A stretch of 64,000 bases of DNA. Origin: Leifsonia poae. GTDB lineage: Bacteria > Actinomycetota > Actinomycetes > Actinomycetales > Microbacteriaceae. The notes beneath the pieces are model-generated. The model did no database searches. It saw only the letters and a list, made by a program, of their open reading frames with translations, and was not told where the DNA came from. The stretch spans positions 1,860,001 through 1,924,000 of the forward strand of contig NZ_JAIHLP010000002.1 in the NCBI RefSeq assembly GCF_020009625.1, given 5' to 3'. Made by a program: the position numbers and the translations under genes. Position 1 is the first letter of the stretch. Each line of letters starts with the position of its first letter. Positions 1 to 7,729 of this stretch are shown here, one piece after another.

Positions 1-265
1 GGGCAACCTCCGCGCCGTAGCGTTCGTCGACGAGTACCCCCGGACGCACGCCGGGCGGAAGGTCGGGCATCCCACTCACGGCCGCCTCGAACACCCTCAA
101 CTTGTCGTCGCCGATCCGGCCTTCGGCCGCCGCATCCACGTCACCAGGGATGCCGTAGACCTGGGAGACGAGAGAAGCGCGATGATCCATCGCCAAGACG
201 GCGAGTGGACGCGAACCCCCGCCGACCCCGCCGACCGAACCGTTGAGTCTGGTGCCTTCCGACAT
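1..265 (-). CDS. Class I aldolase-like protein, N-terminal part only
   Basis: The gene runs off the left edge; the ATG lies at 263-265 and 88 codons are visible. A Gly-rich leader is followed by MDHR at residues 26-29, DDKL near 53-56 and VDERYG at 79-84. This pattern is seen at the N-termini of LacD/tagatose-bisphosphate aldolase-like and DUF2090-type sugar-phosphate aldolases, where the early Asp-His-Arg block lies on the first barrel strand. A GGTGG stretch about 10 bases upstream could serve as ribosome binding site. It would fit the neighbouring sugar-phosphate genes, but it is separated from them by the SDR/TetR pair. The substrate cannot be read from this fragment. Confidence 0.6.
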   Translation of the reverse strand, partial: MSEGTRLNGSVGGVGGGSRPLAVLAMDHRASLVSQVYGIPGDVDAAAEGRIGDDKLRVFEAAVSGMPDLPPGVRPGVLVDERYGAEVA

Positions 266-377
266 CGTTCCCACCACCGTCTCTCGAGAAGTGAAACCCT
301 GGCCCCTACTCTCCACCGGTCGCAGCCCCCGGCGCCAACAAAATCGCCGCCACTCGCGCGGACCGAAACGCCCACCA

Positions 378-400
378 TAGCGCAACGCGGTTGTGCTAAC
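378..400. promoter_or_regulatory. Probable TetR operator upstream of the SDR gene
   Basis: An imperfect palindrome with halves TAGCGCAAC and GTTGTGCTA around a GCG centre lies 27-49 bases before the SDR start. It matches the sequence at 1402-1424, before the adjacent TetR gene, at about 17 of 23 positions, including the CGCAAC core and the final TAAC. A site shared by a TetR gene and its neighbour is the usual arrangement for a local repressor. Binding itself is inferred. Confidence 0.5.
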
Positions 401-426
401 ATCGGCGCAGCGAGCGAGGGGCAGAC

Positions 427-1347
427 ATGTATTCAGTGCCAGACCAGTCGGGGCGGCGAATCGTCGTCACAGGCGCCAATAGTGGAACCGGAATGGAGGC
501 CACCAAGCGTCTGGCCGGCGCTGGCGCCGCGGTCATCCTGGGCGTGCGCTCCCTTGAGAAGGGGGAGGCCGCGCGGGCGGCAATCCTCACCGCCGCGCCG
601 GGCGCCGAGCTCGATGTGCGCCGGATCGACCTCGCCGACCTCGCGAGTGTGCGGGCGTTCGCCGACGAGATCCTCAGTGAAAGCCGGCCACTGGACACAT
701 TGATCAACAACGCCGGCGTGATGACACCGCCGAGGCGGTTCGAGACGACGGACGGCTTCGAGCTTCAGTTCGGAAGCAACTTCCTCGGCCCGTTTCTGCT
801 GACGAATCTGCTGCTGCCCCGACTGCTCGAATCCCCGGCAGGCCGGGTCGCGACGATGTCCAGCCTCGTGGCACACCGCGGGAAGATCCGGTTCGGCGAT
901 CTCAACTGGCACGACTCCTACCGACCGGGCGCAGCCTACGGGCAATCGAAGCTGGCGGACCTGCTGATGGGACTGCACCTCGCCGATGTCGCACACGAGA
1001 ATGGGTGGCCTCTGCGCTCCACGATCGCCCATCCGGGATACACGAGGACGAACCTGCAGGTGGCCGGCAGGAACCTCGCGCGCAGCGCGCAAGACGCTCG
1101 ACCACCCGCGCGCCGCACCCTGCTGCCGTCGCAGGACGTCACGCAGGGGGCGGAGCCCATCCTTTTCGCGGCCGCCGATCCATCCGCCGGACAGGGCGAG
1201 TACTTCGGACCGAACCGGACGCTCACCGGGCCGACCAAACGGATCGGGATCCCCCGCGCGGCGCGGCAGGGGCCGGACTTCGCCGCATCCCTGTGGGCCG
1301 TGGCCGAAACACTCACCGACGCCCCGAGCCTGCGCGGCATGGGCTGA
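427..1347 (+). CDS. SDR-family NAD(P)-dependent oxidoreductase
   Basis: The 306-residue protein has the classical SDR layout: cofactor motif TGANSGTG at residues 15-22, NNAG at 94-97, catalytic Ser near 145 and Y171-x3-K175. The length of about 300 and the wording around the motifs resemble the retinol-dehydrogenase/WWOX-like branch of short-chain dehydrogenases, which in bacteria act on diverse carbonyls or alcohols. The ATG at 427 follows a GAGGGG stretch. The next gene on the same strand is a TetR regulator, and both carry the same operator-like sequence, so this is probably the TetR target. The substrate is unknown. Confidence 0.85.
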   Translation: MYSVPDQSGRRIVVTGANSGTGMEATKRLAGAGAAVILGVRSLEKGEAARAAILTAAPGAELDVRRIDLADLASVRAFADEILSESRPLDTLINNAGVMTPPRRFETTDGFELQFGSNFLGPFLLTNLLLPRLLESPAGRVATMSSLVAHRGKIRFGDLNWHDSYRPGAAYGQSKLADLLMGLHLADVAHENGWPLRSTIAHPGYTRTNLQVAGRNLARSAQDARPPARRTLLPSQDVTQGAEPILFAAADPSAGQGEYFGPNRTLTGPTKRIGIPRAARQGPDFAASLWAVAETLTDAPSLRGMG

Positions 1348-1401
1348 GCACGAACCCCGGATGCCGACCACCGACCACGCCCCGGCCACGCCCGTCCGCA
1401 G

Positions 1402-1424
1402 TAACGCAACACGGGTGCGGTAAC
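1402..1424. promoter_or_regulatory. Probable TetR operator upstream of the TetR gene
   Basis: This is the second copy of the 23-base element found at 378-400. It keeps CGCAAC, the CGG centre and the terminal GGTAAC, and lies 9-31 bases before the TetR start, where a bound repressor would block initiation. Its dyad symmetry is weaker than that of the first copy. Autoregulation is inferred. Confidence 0.45.
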
Positions 1425-1432
1425 CTGGGTCC

Positions 1433-2125
1433 ATGTCCACCATCGACTTCACCCGGGCCAGAAGCGCCGACGCGAAACAGGTTCGCGAGGCGGCCATCCT
1501 CGCCTCAGCCGTCGAACTGGCGACCGAGCGGGGTGTGCGAGAAGTGACGCTGACCGCTATCGCGGAGGGCGTGGGGATGCACAAGTCCACGATGCTGCGA
1601 TATTTCGAGACCCGCGAGGAGATCTTCCTTCGGATCGCGGCCGATGCCTGGGATCGATGGACGGCCGAGATGACATCGACCCTCGCCGCGATGGCGCCTG
1701 CCGGCGACGGGGACGCACCGTCATCGGCTGCCATCGCATCCACCATCGCCCGGTCGCTCGCCACGCGGCCGCTCTTCTGCGATCTGCTCGCCCACACCGC
1801 CCTGAATCTCGAGCGCCACGTCTCCGACGACACCGTTCGCGCCTTCAAACGTCGCGTCATCGCAGACATCGCAACGGTGGCCGATGCGATCACGGTACTC
1901 ACGGGCATCGCTTCACGAAACGCAGGTGAGGTGGTCACCGTGGCGACATCGATGGCCGGCGCCCTCTGGCAGATGGCCGCGCCGACGACTCATCTGGCGG
2001 CGCTCTACACCTCCGACCCCGAACTCGCTCACTCCGTCGTCGAGGTCGAGCCCCGGCTCTCCGGCATCGTCGGCGCGCTGATCGACGGCTTCCCCCGGGA
2101 GCCCCGTCCTTCGCCCGCGACGTAG
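1433..2125 (+). CDS. TetR/AcrR-family transcriptional regulator
   Basis: The 230-residue protein has a typical TetR N-terminal HTH domain at about residues 15-65: VREAAILASAVELATERG, then LTAIAEGVGMHKSTMLRYF as the helix-turn-helix, then the ETREEIFL helix. The C-terminal ligand domain has no motif I can assign. It stands 85 bases after the SDR gene on the same strand and shares its upstream element, so it probably represses both genes in the absence of a small ligand. A small GTGGG/CCCAC hairpin at about 2250-2263 may separate it from the convergent operon. Confidence 0.9.
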   Translation: MSTIDFTRARSADAKQVREAAILASAVELATERGVREVTLTAIAEGVGMHKSTMLRYFETREEIFLRIAADAWDRWTAEMTSTLAAMAPAGDGDAPSSAAIASTIARSLATRPLFCDLLAHTALNLERHVSDDTVRAFKRRVIADIATVADAITVLTGIASRNAGEVVTVATSMAGALWQMAAPTTHLAALYTSDPELAHSVVEVEPRLSGIVGALIDGFPREPRPSPAT

Positions 2126-2270
2126 CGACCGATTCGGCGCCGGTTCGCGCCGGGCGTCGAACCGCCGTCGGTACCTTCCCTGTGCGTGAAGCGCCGACGG
2201 CCGATCACCGCGGCGAGCGCGACATAGGCGTACATGCGATCCCCTCTCCCCGGTGGGCCCCACTCCCGAG

Positions 2271-3041
2271 TCAGATGGAGGTGTATCCGCCGTCGATGAT
2301 GATCTGCTGCCCGGTGAGGTAGCTCGACGCGTTCGACGCTAGGAAGACGACGAGACCGGTGAGATCTTGCGGTGTCGCCATCCGGCCTTGCGGGATGCGC
2401 GAGATCCAGTCGGCCTCGAGCTCCGGCTCGCGATCGATGATCTGCTGGGTGAGGTCGGTGAGCACATAGCCGGGTGCGATCGAGTTGACGCGGATGTCTG
2501 AGGACGCCCATTCGACGGCAAGAGACGTGCTGAGATGGGCGACCGCGGCCTTCGAGGAGTTGTACGACGCCGCCCACTGCGGAACGTTCACGATCTCGCC
2601 CGACATGGACGAGATCAGCACCGCGCTCCCGGGCAGGTCGGAGGCGAGCAGGCCCCGCCCGAAAGCCTGTGCCGAGAAGAACGTCCCGGTCAGGTTGACG
2701 TCGATGACCTTCCGCCACTGCGCGGCCGTGACGTCGATCGAGTCGCCGTTGATCTCGATGCCGGCCGCCGTCAGAAGGACCTGCGGAACGCTGAGACGTT
2801 CGGCGATCGCCTCGAACGCGGTGTTCGTCGCATCCTGGTCGGTGACGTCGAGGCGCTGCCCGAACGCGTGCACGCCGAACTCGTCCTCGATCCGCTGGGC
2901 GGCCTCCTCGACCGTGTCGAGGAGGTCGAGGAGCGCGATGTCGGCACCTTCCGCCGCCAGCGATCGCGCGACCGCGAAACCGATCCCGCGAGCCCCTCCC
3001 GTGATCGCTGCGGTCTTGCCTTTGAGGTTGGTGTCCATCAT
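2271..3041 (-). CDS. SDR-family oxidoreductase, polyol or sugar dehydrogenase type
   Basis: The 256-residue protein has a Rossmann motif TGGARGIG near residues 14-21, TAAGI in place of NNAG, a catalytic Ser in SSMSG, the YNSSK pair and a terminal GGYTSI, all as in classical polyol-type SDRs. The reading frame is open further upstream, but that stretch overlaps the preceding gene. I chose the tandem ATGATG at 3036-3041, after a purine-rich AGAAAGAGAA. It is the last gene of the leftward operon that starts near 6579, 28 bases after the TPI-like gene. In this company it probably oxidises the polyol or reduces the ketose of the pathway. The TAAG variant of the NNAG motif is unusual but tolerated in the family. 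Confidence 0.85.
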   Translation of the reverse strand: MMDTNLKGKTAAITGGARGIGFAVARSLAAEGADIALLDLLDTVEEAAQRIEDEFGVHAFGQRLDVTDQDATNTAFEAIAERLSVPQVLLTAAGIEINGDSIDVTAAQWRKVIDVNLTGTFFSAQAFGRGLLASDLPGSAVLISSMSGEIVNVPQWAASYNSSKAAVAHLSTSLAVEWASSDIRVNSIAPGYVLTDLTQQIIDREPELEADWISRIPQGRMATPQDLTGLVVFLASNASSYLTGQQIIIDGGYTSI

Positions 3042-3069
3042 TTTCTCTTTCTGTTGTTGTCGGTGGTCG

Positions 3070-3777
3070 TCACAGGTCTGTCGTGGTGTGTGCGTCATCC
3101 CAGCCGGCCCGGGCGCCGGCGATGAACTCGCCCGCGGCGCTGAGCGGGTTTTCGGCGGAAAGGACTCCGCTGGTCGAGCCGGTTCCGTCAGCACCGGCGG
3201 CCATGATGTCTCGAGCGACCAGCGCCGAGGAGACGCCGCCCGCGTGCATGGCGAGCACGCCGTCGTCGATTCGCCGCATGGCCGCGGTGATCGGCCGGAT
3301 CCAGTCCCGCTCTCCGGGACCGCTCGTGCCGATCAAGGCAGGCGGCTCGAACAGCACGGCCGTCGGGCGGAGGGCGGTGTGGCTCAGCGCCTCGCGCTCT
3401 GTTCCCGCGCAGACGATGGTCAGAAGGCCCGCATCCCGTGCCCGGACCACCGTCGCTGCCAGCGTCTCGGCATCCAGTGGGGCGGCGTCGTGGTTGAGCA
3501 TCACGCCCACCGCACCGGCGTCGAGCAGCGCCTCCGCGGTGATGCGCCCGAAGGAGGGACCGAGCGGATCGCAGTCCATGCTCTGGGCGAAGACGCGGAT
3601 GCCCGTATCCAATTCGGCGATCGGTGCGACCATCGCGTTCGGCACGGTCAGGACCACGTCGACGCCGTACTGCCGCGCCGCGGCACCGGCAGCCCGGGCG
3701 AGTTCTTCCAGTTCGCGGCGGCGAAGCAGGTTCTTCGGCCCGATCTCGAAGAACGGCGCCCTCAGCGGCTCGGTCAT
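3070..3777 (-). CDS. Triosephosphate-isomerase-like protein
   Basis: The 235-residue TIM-barrel protein retains the three TPI catalytic positions in altered surroundings: Lys in GPKN near residue 13, His in LNHDAAP (normally GHSERR), and Glu in FEPPALIGTS (normally YEPVWAIGTG). The phosphate-binding GG of AGGVSS is present. The rewritten His loop shows it is not the glycolytic enzyme. Such TpiA paralogues occur in tetritol catabolism, where EryH/TpiA2 isomerises erythrulose phosphate. The ATG at 3775-3777 overlaps the stop of the upstream epimerase-like gene by 4 bases, so the two are translationally coupled. The exact substrate is inference. Confidence 0.8.
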   Translation of the reverse strand: MTEPLRAPFFEIGPKNLLRRRELEELARAAGAAARQYGVDVVLTVPNAMVAPIAELDTGIRVFAQSMDCDPLGPSFGRITAEALLDAGAVGVMLNHDAAPLDAETLAATVVRARDAGLLTIVCAGTEREALSHTALRPTAVLFEPPALIGTSGPGERDWIRPITAAMRRIDDGVLAMHAGGVSSALVARDIMAAGADGTGSTSGVLSAENPLSAAGEFIAGARAGWDDAHTTTDL

Positions 3778-4580
3778 GCGCCGATGAGCCTTCGCAGCCG
3801 ATCCGCCGCCGGGGGGAGGCTGAGTGCAGGGTCGCCTTCGGTGGAGCATTCGAGATTCAGGAACCCGCGGTACCCCACCTCGCGAAGCGCGCCGATGATG
3901 GCGGGCCAATCGAGATGCCCGTGGCCGGGCAGCAGCCGGTTGCTGTCCCCGAGGTGCACGTGGACGATGTGCTCCCCTGCGTCACGCAATGACTGCGCGG
4001 GGTCGACCTCCTCGATCGACATGTGGAACAGGTCGGGCAGGAGACCGGCGTTGGGGTGCCCGACCGCCTCGATGATCCGGACGTTGTCGGCGACCTGATT
4101 GAGGTAGCCGCTCTCGTAGCGGTTTATCGGTTCGAGGAGCACACGGCCTTCGGTGCCGTCGACGATGCTCAGCATGTCGCGGTAGAACTCGACGAACGCC
4201 TCCCGCTGCGCCGCGCTCAGCTGCTGGAACGGCTCGAACAGGGGAAGCGGAATCTGCGGACCGTACTCGAACTCGATCTCGGTCACGGCACCGAGCTCGG
4301 CACAGACGCCCGCCGCTTCGCGGTACATCGCTCGACATCGTTCGCGCAGAATCGGGTCTGACGACATCGCGTTTCCGTAGATCTCATCGGTGAGCACGAA
4401 CTCGACAGGTCGGATGCCCGTGCGGCCTTCCAGAGAGGCGAGCTCGCGACGCACATCCTCGTCCCAGGTCTCGAGCGGTTGGAACACCGCGATCGCGTCG
4501 TATCCCCACTCGCTGAGGAGCTCGGCCTTCGCCGTCAGGGTTGTCCCCGGAACCATCGGGGACGAGCAGCACAGCTTCAT
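3774..4580 (-). CDS. Sugar phosphate isomerase/epimerase (xylose-isomerase-like TIM barrel)
   Basis: The 268-residue protein has the AP-endonuclease-2/xylose-isomerase-like barrel pattern: metal-ligand Glu in LEPINRYES, Asp in LPDLFHMS, His in HVHLGDSNR followed by PGHGHLDW, and a final Glu in LNLEC. These residues bind the divalent metal used for 1,2-hydride or proton shifts and for C3 epimerisation of ketoses. It overlaps by 4 bases both with the kinase before it (4577-4580) and with the TPI-like gene after it (3774-3777). EryC of Brucella, a tetrulose-phosphate epimerase, belongs to this fold, which supports but does not prove a tetrulose-phosphate step. Confidence 0.85.
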   Translation of the reverse strand: MKLCCSSPMVPGTTLTAKAELLSEWGYDAIAVFQPLETWDEDVRRELASLEGRTGIRPVEFVLTDEIYGNAMSSDPILRERCRAMYREAAGVCAELGAVTEIEFEYGPQIPLPLFEPFQQLSAAQREAFVEFYRDMLSIVDGTEGRVLLEPINRYESGYLNQVADNVRIIEAVGHPNAGLLPDLFHMSIEEVDPAQSLRDAGEHIVHVHLGDSNRLLPGHGHLDWPAIIGALREVGYRGFLNLECSTEGDPALSLPPAADRLRRLIGA

Positions 4581-6079
4581 CGTGTGTCCTTCTTCTCGGT
4601 GCCAGAATTCTCGGTCGGTGCGCCAGGGTCGCCGAAGAGACGCTGGAGGTAGTTGTCGAAGCGGGCGTACCGCGCAGCGCGGCGGCCGTCGTCGGAGGGT
4701 CGGTACCGGATGGCGGGCGGAGCATTCAGCCGGGACGCATCCTCGAAACCGTCGAGCACCCCGGCCGTGACCAGCGCGAGGGTCGCGGCTCCGCGGCAGG
4801 TCGCCTCGAGCTCGTCGGGCACGACGACGTCGACACCGCAGACATCTGCTTTCAGCTGATTCCAGAACGCGGATGCGGCACCGCCGCCGGTCGAGACGAG
4901 CTCCTGCGCCGGGTCGGCGGCGAAGTACTCGACATTCCGCCGCAGCAGATGGGCGATCCCCTCCTCCACCGCATAGGCCAGGTCCACACGATCGTGGCCG
5001 AGGTCGAGATCGAGGAAAGCTCCTTTGGCCTGCGTGAAGTAGTCGGGAGGGTTGATCCCCGTCAGATAGGGCAGGAACATGGGCGGGTTGCGGTGGTCTC
5101 GCGCCCGCAGTTGCTTCTCCAGTTCCGGGTACGACATCCCGCCGAGTCCCTGGATGCGGTACCACTCCAGCGCAGCGCCCCCACCGTCGACACCGTTGAA
5201 AAGCACGGTATCGCCCGGGCGGAGGCCAGTGTGGAAGGAGACCTTGCGCTTCGGGTCGAATCGCCAATCGGGGGCGAGAAGGCAGAGGGAGAGCACGGTT
5301 CCCGCCGACTCGCTGACACTGCCTCCGCCGTAGGAACCGGTTCCGACCATCGCGCAGAAGTGGTCGAGGGCCCCGATGTTGACCCGGTATGTCGTCATCG
5401 GCGGCAGCAGGGCTGCAACCTCGTCCGAGACGAGTCCCAGATCGGTTGCCGCCGGCACGACCGGCGGAAGTCTGTCGGCGGGTGTCGAGCAGAACTCGAT
5501 CATCTCGTGCCAGTAGCCGCCGTTGGGCACATCCCACAGGTAGGTGAACCCCCGGGTCGAGACCTCCCCGACAGCCGTGCCCGTGAGCCGGAAGACGATG
5601 TAGTCCTTGATCATGAGGATCGAGTCGGCCGACGCGATGGCCTCCGGCTCGTATCGGCTCAGCCAGCGGAGTTTGGCGGCAGGCCAGGTCGCCGAGGGGA
5701 ACGGCTCGCCCGTGACGGCGAACGCCTCGTCGAGGCCGAACCGATCGCCGAGCTCGACCGCCTCGGCGACGGCCCGGTCGTCGAGCCAGGACATGCCCGG
5801 CCGCACCGGTTCGCCGTCCCGGTCGATCAGCACCAGCGATTCGGCCTGACCGGTCAGGACGATGGTCGCCTCACCGTTCCCGACTGCTCCGGCCCGGCGG
5901 GCGCAGCGGCCGATGAGCTCGATCACCGAGTCGAAGAGGCTCTCCGGGTCGAACTCGACGCGCACCCCTTCGCGCCGGTACACCGCGGGGGTGGACGCAG
6001 TGGCGAGTCGGCGGAGTTGCTCGTCGTACAGCACCGCTTTGAGGTTCGTGGTGCCGAGGTCGACGGCGTAGACGAGCAC
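4577..6079 (-). CDS. FGGY-family carbohydrate kinase
   Basis: The 500-residue ATP-dependent sugar kinase has the N-terminal phosphate-binding motif VDLGTTNLKAVLYD at about residues 6-19, a middle GLDHFCAMVGTGSY with the SESAGT segment, and the FGGY C-terminal ATPase motif STGGGAASAFW near residue 420, followed by DELEATCRGAA. The length is normal for xylulose, glycerol or erythrulose kinases. The gene starts 2 bases after the YjbQ-family gene and overlaps the epimerase gene by 4 bases, so it is the committing phosphorylation step of this operon. Substrate choice among pentuloses, tetruloses and polyols cannot be settled from motifs. Confidence 0.9.
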   Translation of the reverse strand: MLVYAVDLGTTNLKAVLYDEQLRRLATASTPAVYRREGVRVEFDPESLFDSVIELIGRCARRAGAVGNGEATIVLTGQAESLVLIDRDGEPVRPGMSWLDDRAVAEAVELGDRFGLDEAFAVTGEPFPSATWPAAKLRWLSRYEPEAIASADSILMIKDYIVFRLTGTAVGEVSTRGFTYLWDVPNGGYWHEMIEFCSTPADRLPPVVPAATDLGLVSDEVAALLPPMTTYRVNIGALDHFCAMVGTGSYGGGSVSESAGTVLSLCLLAPDWRFDPKRKVSFHTGLRPGDTVLFNGVDGGGAALEWYRIQGLGGMSYPELEKQLRARDHRNPPMFLPYLTGINPPDYFTQAKGAFLDLDLGHDRVDLAYAVEEGIAHLLRRNVEYFAADPAQELVSTGGGAASAFWNQLKADVCGVDVVVPDELEATCRGAATLALVTAGVLDGFEDASRLNAPPAIRYRPSDDGRRAARYARFDNYLQRLFGDPGAPTENSGTEKKDTR

Positions 6080-6081
6080 GC

Positions 6082-6579
6082 TCAGCCCGCGATGACCTGG
6101 AAGTGGACGGTGCGCGTGCGCGCGCGGACCGAGTCGAGGTCACCGAAGTACACGCGGCCGAACTCGCCGAGCACCAATCGGCCGCCGGTGATCGGAACGG
6201 TCTCCGACCGGCCCAGGATCGAGGAGAGGATGTGACCGTCGGTGTTCAGCCCCCACTCCGGCAACTCGTTCCGCAGTTCGCCGGCGTTGCGGATGTGGAT
6301 CGGGCCCGGGTGCAGATACTGGCCCTCGTGCCGGGTCGGCGGAGCAATCGTGGCGAGAACGTTCAGGGTGTCCTGCAGGAGCAGTTGTGTGCCGTAATAG
6401 GTCGTGTCCTCGGACTCCTCCTGGAGGATCACGCAGCAGCTCGTGTGCGGCGAGTACGCCACCGCAATTCCCTCGGTGACACCGGCCGCGGCGACGAACT
6501 CCTCCAGCTGCGCAGTCACATCGAAGAACTCCTGACGAGCGGGAGTCTCCACGGTGATCGAGTGACCCTGACTGCGCAT
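6082..6579 (-). CDS. YjbQ/UPF0047-family protein
   Basis: The 165-residue protein carries the conserved UPF0047 signatures: SPHTSCCV near residue 43, EESEDTTYYG, HIRNAGELRNELP and GRLVLGEFGRVYFGDLD. Escherichia coli YjbQ has weak thiamin-phosphate synthase activity, but the physiological role of the family is not settled. I placed the start at the ATG 6577-6579; upstream in-frame codons would extend into the divergent promoter region. It is the first gene of the operon and ends 2 bases before the kinase start. Being joined to a kinase and two isomerases suggests a sugar-phosphate-related job. Confidence 0.8.
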   Translation of the reverse strand: MRSQGHSITVETPARQEFFDVTAQLEEFVAAAGVTEGIAVAYSPHTSCCVILQEESEDTTYYGTQLLLQDTLNVLATIAPPTRHEGQYLHPGPIHIRNAGELRNELPEWGLNTDGHILSSILGRSETVPITGGRLVLGEFGRVYFGDLDSVRARTRTVHFQVIAG

Positions 6580-6669
6580 GTCCTGCCTGCTTTCGTTTGT
6601 GCGACGGCTTGGGAGTTCAGTCTGGGGCGGCCCCCGCGCCCGGCGGAAACAGCTAGTTACAATGACCAC

Positions 6670-6684
6670 ATAACGAGGGCTTAT
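6670..6684. promoter_or_regulatory. LysR-type T-N11-A box between the divergent operons
   Basis: ATAACGAGGGCTTAT has arms ATAA and TTAT and fits the LysR consensus (T at 6671, A at 6683). It lies 17-31 bases before the lysR start and 91 bases before the start of the leftward operon, so the regulator could act on both. A related site lies at 7619-7634 before the permease gene. Binding is inferred. Confidence 0.5.
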
Positions 6685-6700
6685 CAATGGAACAGGCGAG

Positions 6701-7609
6701 ATGCGATCCTTCCCCGACGTGAACCTGCGCGCGCTCCGCTACTTCGAGGCGCTCGGAACCGAGCTGAACTACCGACGCGCAGCAGAGAAGCTGTTCATCA
6801 CGCAGCCGGCCCTCTCCTCGGCGATCCAGAACCTCGAGCGGACCATCGGGGATCGGCTGTTCGACCGGGACACCCGCTCGGTCGCCCTCACGGCGACGGG
6901 GCGCGAATGGCTCCCCCATGTGCGCAAGGCCCTCGCGGAGGTCGACTCGGCGCTGGAAGCCGTGGCCATGCTGGTCGACTACTCCCATGTGCGGTTGGGC
7001 TATCTCATCGGAACGGGAGCCGATCTGCTCTTCCAGCTGCTCGACAGCGTGGAGCGGGTCTTCCCCGACATCACCATCGAGACGGTCGAGTACGACTTCT
7101 CCGATCCGACGGCAGGGCTGGCCTCCGGCGCCACCGACATCGCTCTGCTCCGCCCTCCGGTCGACGTGCCGGACATGGAGCTGGCGATCGTCGCCGAGGA
7201 GACGTGGGTGGCGTGTCTTCCTCGCGCGCATCCCCTCGCCGGCCGCACAGAGCTGCGGATCGAAGAACTGCTCGACGAGCCGATCGTCGTCGCCCCCAAA
7301 TCCGCCGGACGATGGCGCGAGTACTGGTATGCCGCCGACGCGCGCGGCGGCAAGCCCCCGATCATCGCCGCCGAGGCGGCCACCTACGAGGCGGAGACCA
7401 CCCTGGTCGCCCGCGGAGTCGGATTGAGCTTCACCACCTCCTCGATGGTGCGCCTGTATGACCGCCCCGGCATCCACTTCGTTCCGATCTCAAATCGACC
7501 CGTCAGCTACACCGCCATCGCCTGGCGACCGGAGCGGCTGACGACCCCCGCACGCCGACTCGTCGAACACATGCTCTCCAGCTCCCAGCAGGAACGCCCG
7601 ACCGATTGA
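6701..7609 (+). CDS. LysR-family transcriptional regulator
   Basis: The 302-residue protein has a classical LysR winged helix at residues 7-66: LRALRYFEALGTELNYRRAA, then FITQPALSSAIQNLE, then RLFDRDTRSVALTATG. An effector-binding domain of the periplasmic-binding-protein fold follows from about residue 95. It is transcribed away from the YjbQ-kinase-isomerase operon and towards an APC permease. T-N11-A boxes precede all three units, so it probably activates both the pathway and the transporter when a pathway metabolite is present. The ATG at 6701 follows GGAACAGGCGAG. Confidence 0.92.
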   Translation: MRSFPDVNLRALRYFEALGTELNYRRAAEKLFITQPALSSAIQNLERTIGDRLFDRDTRSVALTATGREWLPHVRKALAEVDSALEAVAMLVDYSHVRLGYLIGTGADLLFQLLDSVERVFPDITIETVEYDFSDPTAGLASGATDIALLRPPVDVPDMELAIVAEETWVACLPRAHPLAGRTELRIEELLDEPIVVAPKSAGRWREYWYAADARGGKPPIIAAEAATYEAETTLVARGVGLSFTTSSMVRLYDRPGIHFVPISNRPVSYTAIAWRPERLTTPARRLVEHMLSSSQQERPTD

Positions 7610-7618
7610 TTCACTCCG

Positions 7619-7634
7619 CTTATGAATAGATAAG
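7619..7634. promoter_or_regulatory. Palindromic LysR-type box upstream of the APC permease
   Basis: CTTATGAATAGATAAG has perfect 5-base arms (CTTAT and ATAAG) and satisfies T-N11-A in two overlapping registers. It lies directly after the lysR stop and 96-111 bases before the permease start. The CTTAT half is also present at 6680-6684 in the other LysR box. Confidence 0.55.
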
Positions 7635-7729
7635 AGCTCCGACCTTCCACCGCATGGCACCTCCTCGGTTCACTTACTGAACAACCCGCGGGTCGACCGC
7701 CTCGGCCGGCAACGAAGCTAGGAGACGTT

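Noticed and set aside
433..1938. Long leftward frame of about 500 codons across the SDR and TetR genes
   Set aside because: Antisense of two well-supported genes; no family motif and Arg/Ser-rich composition typical of shadow frames in high-GC DNA.
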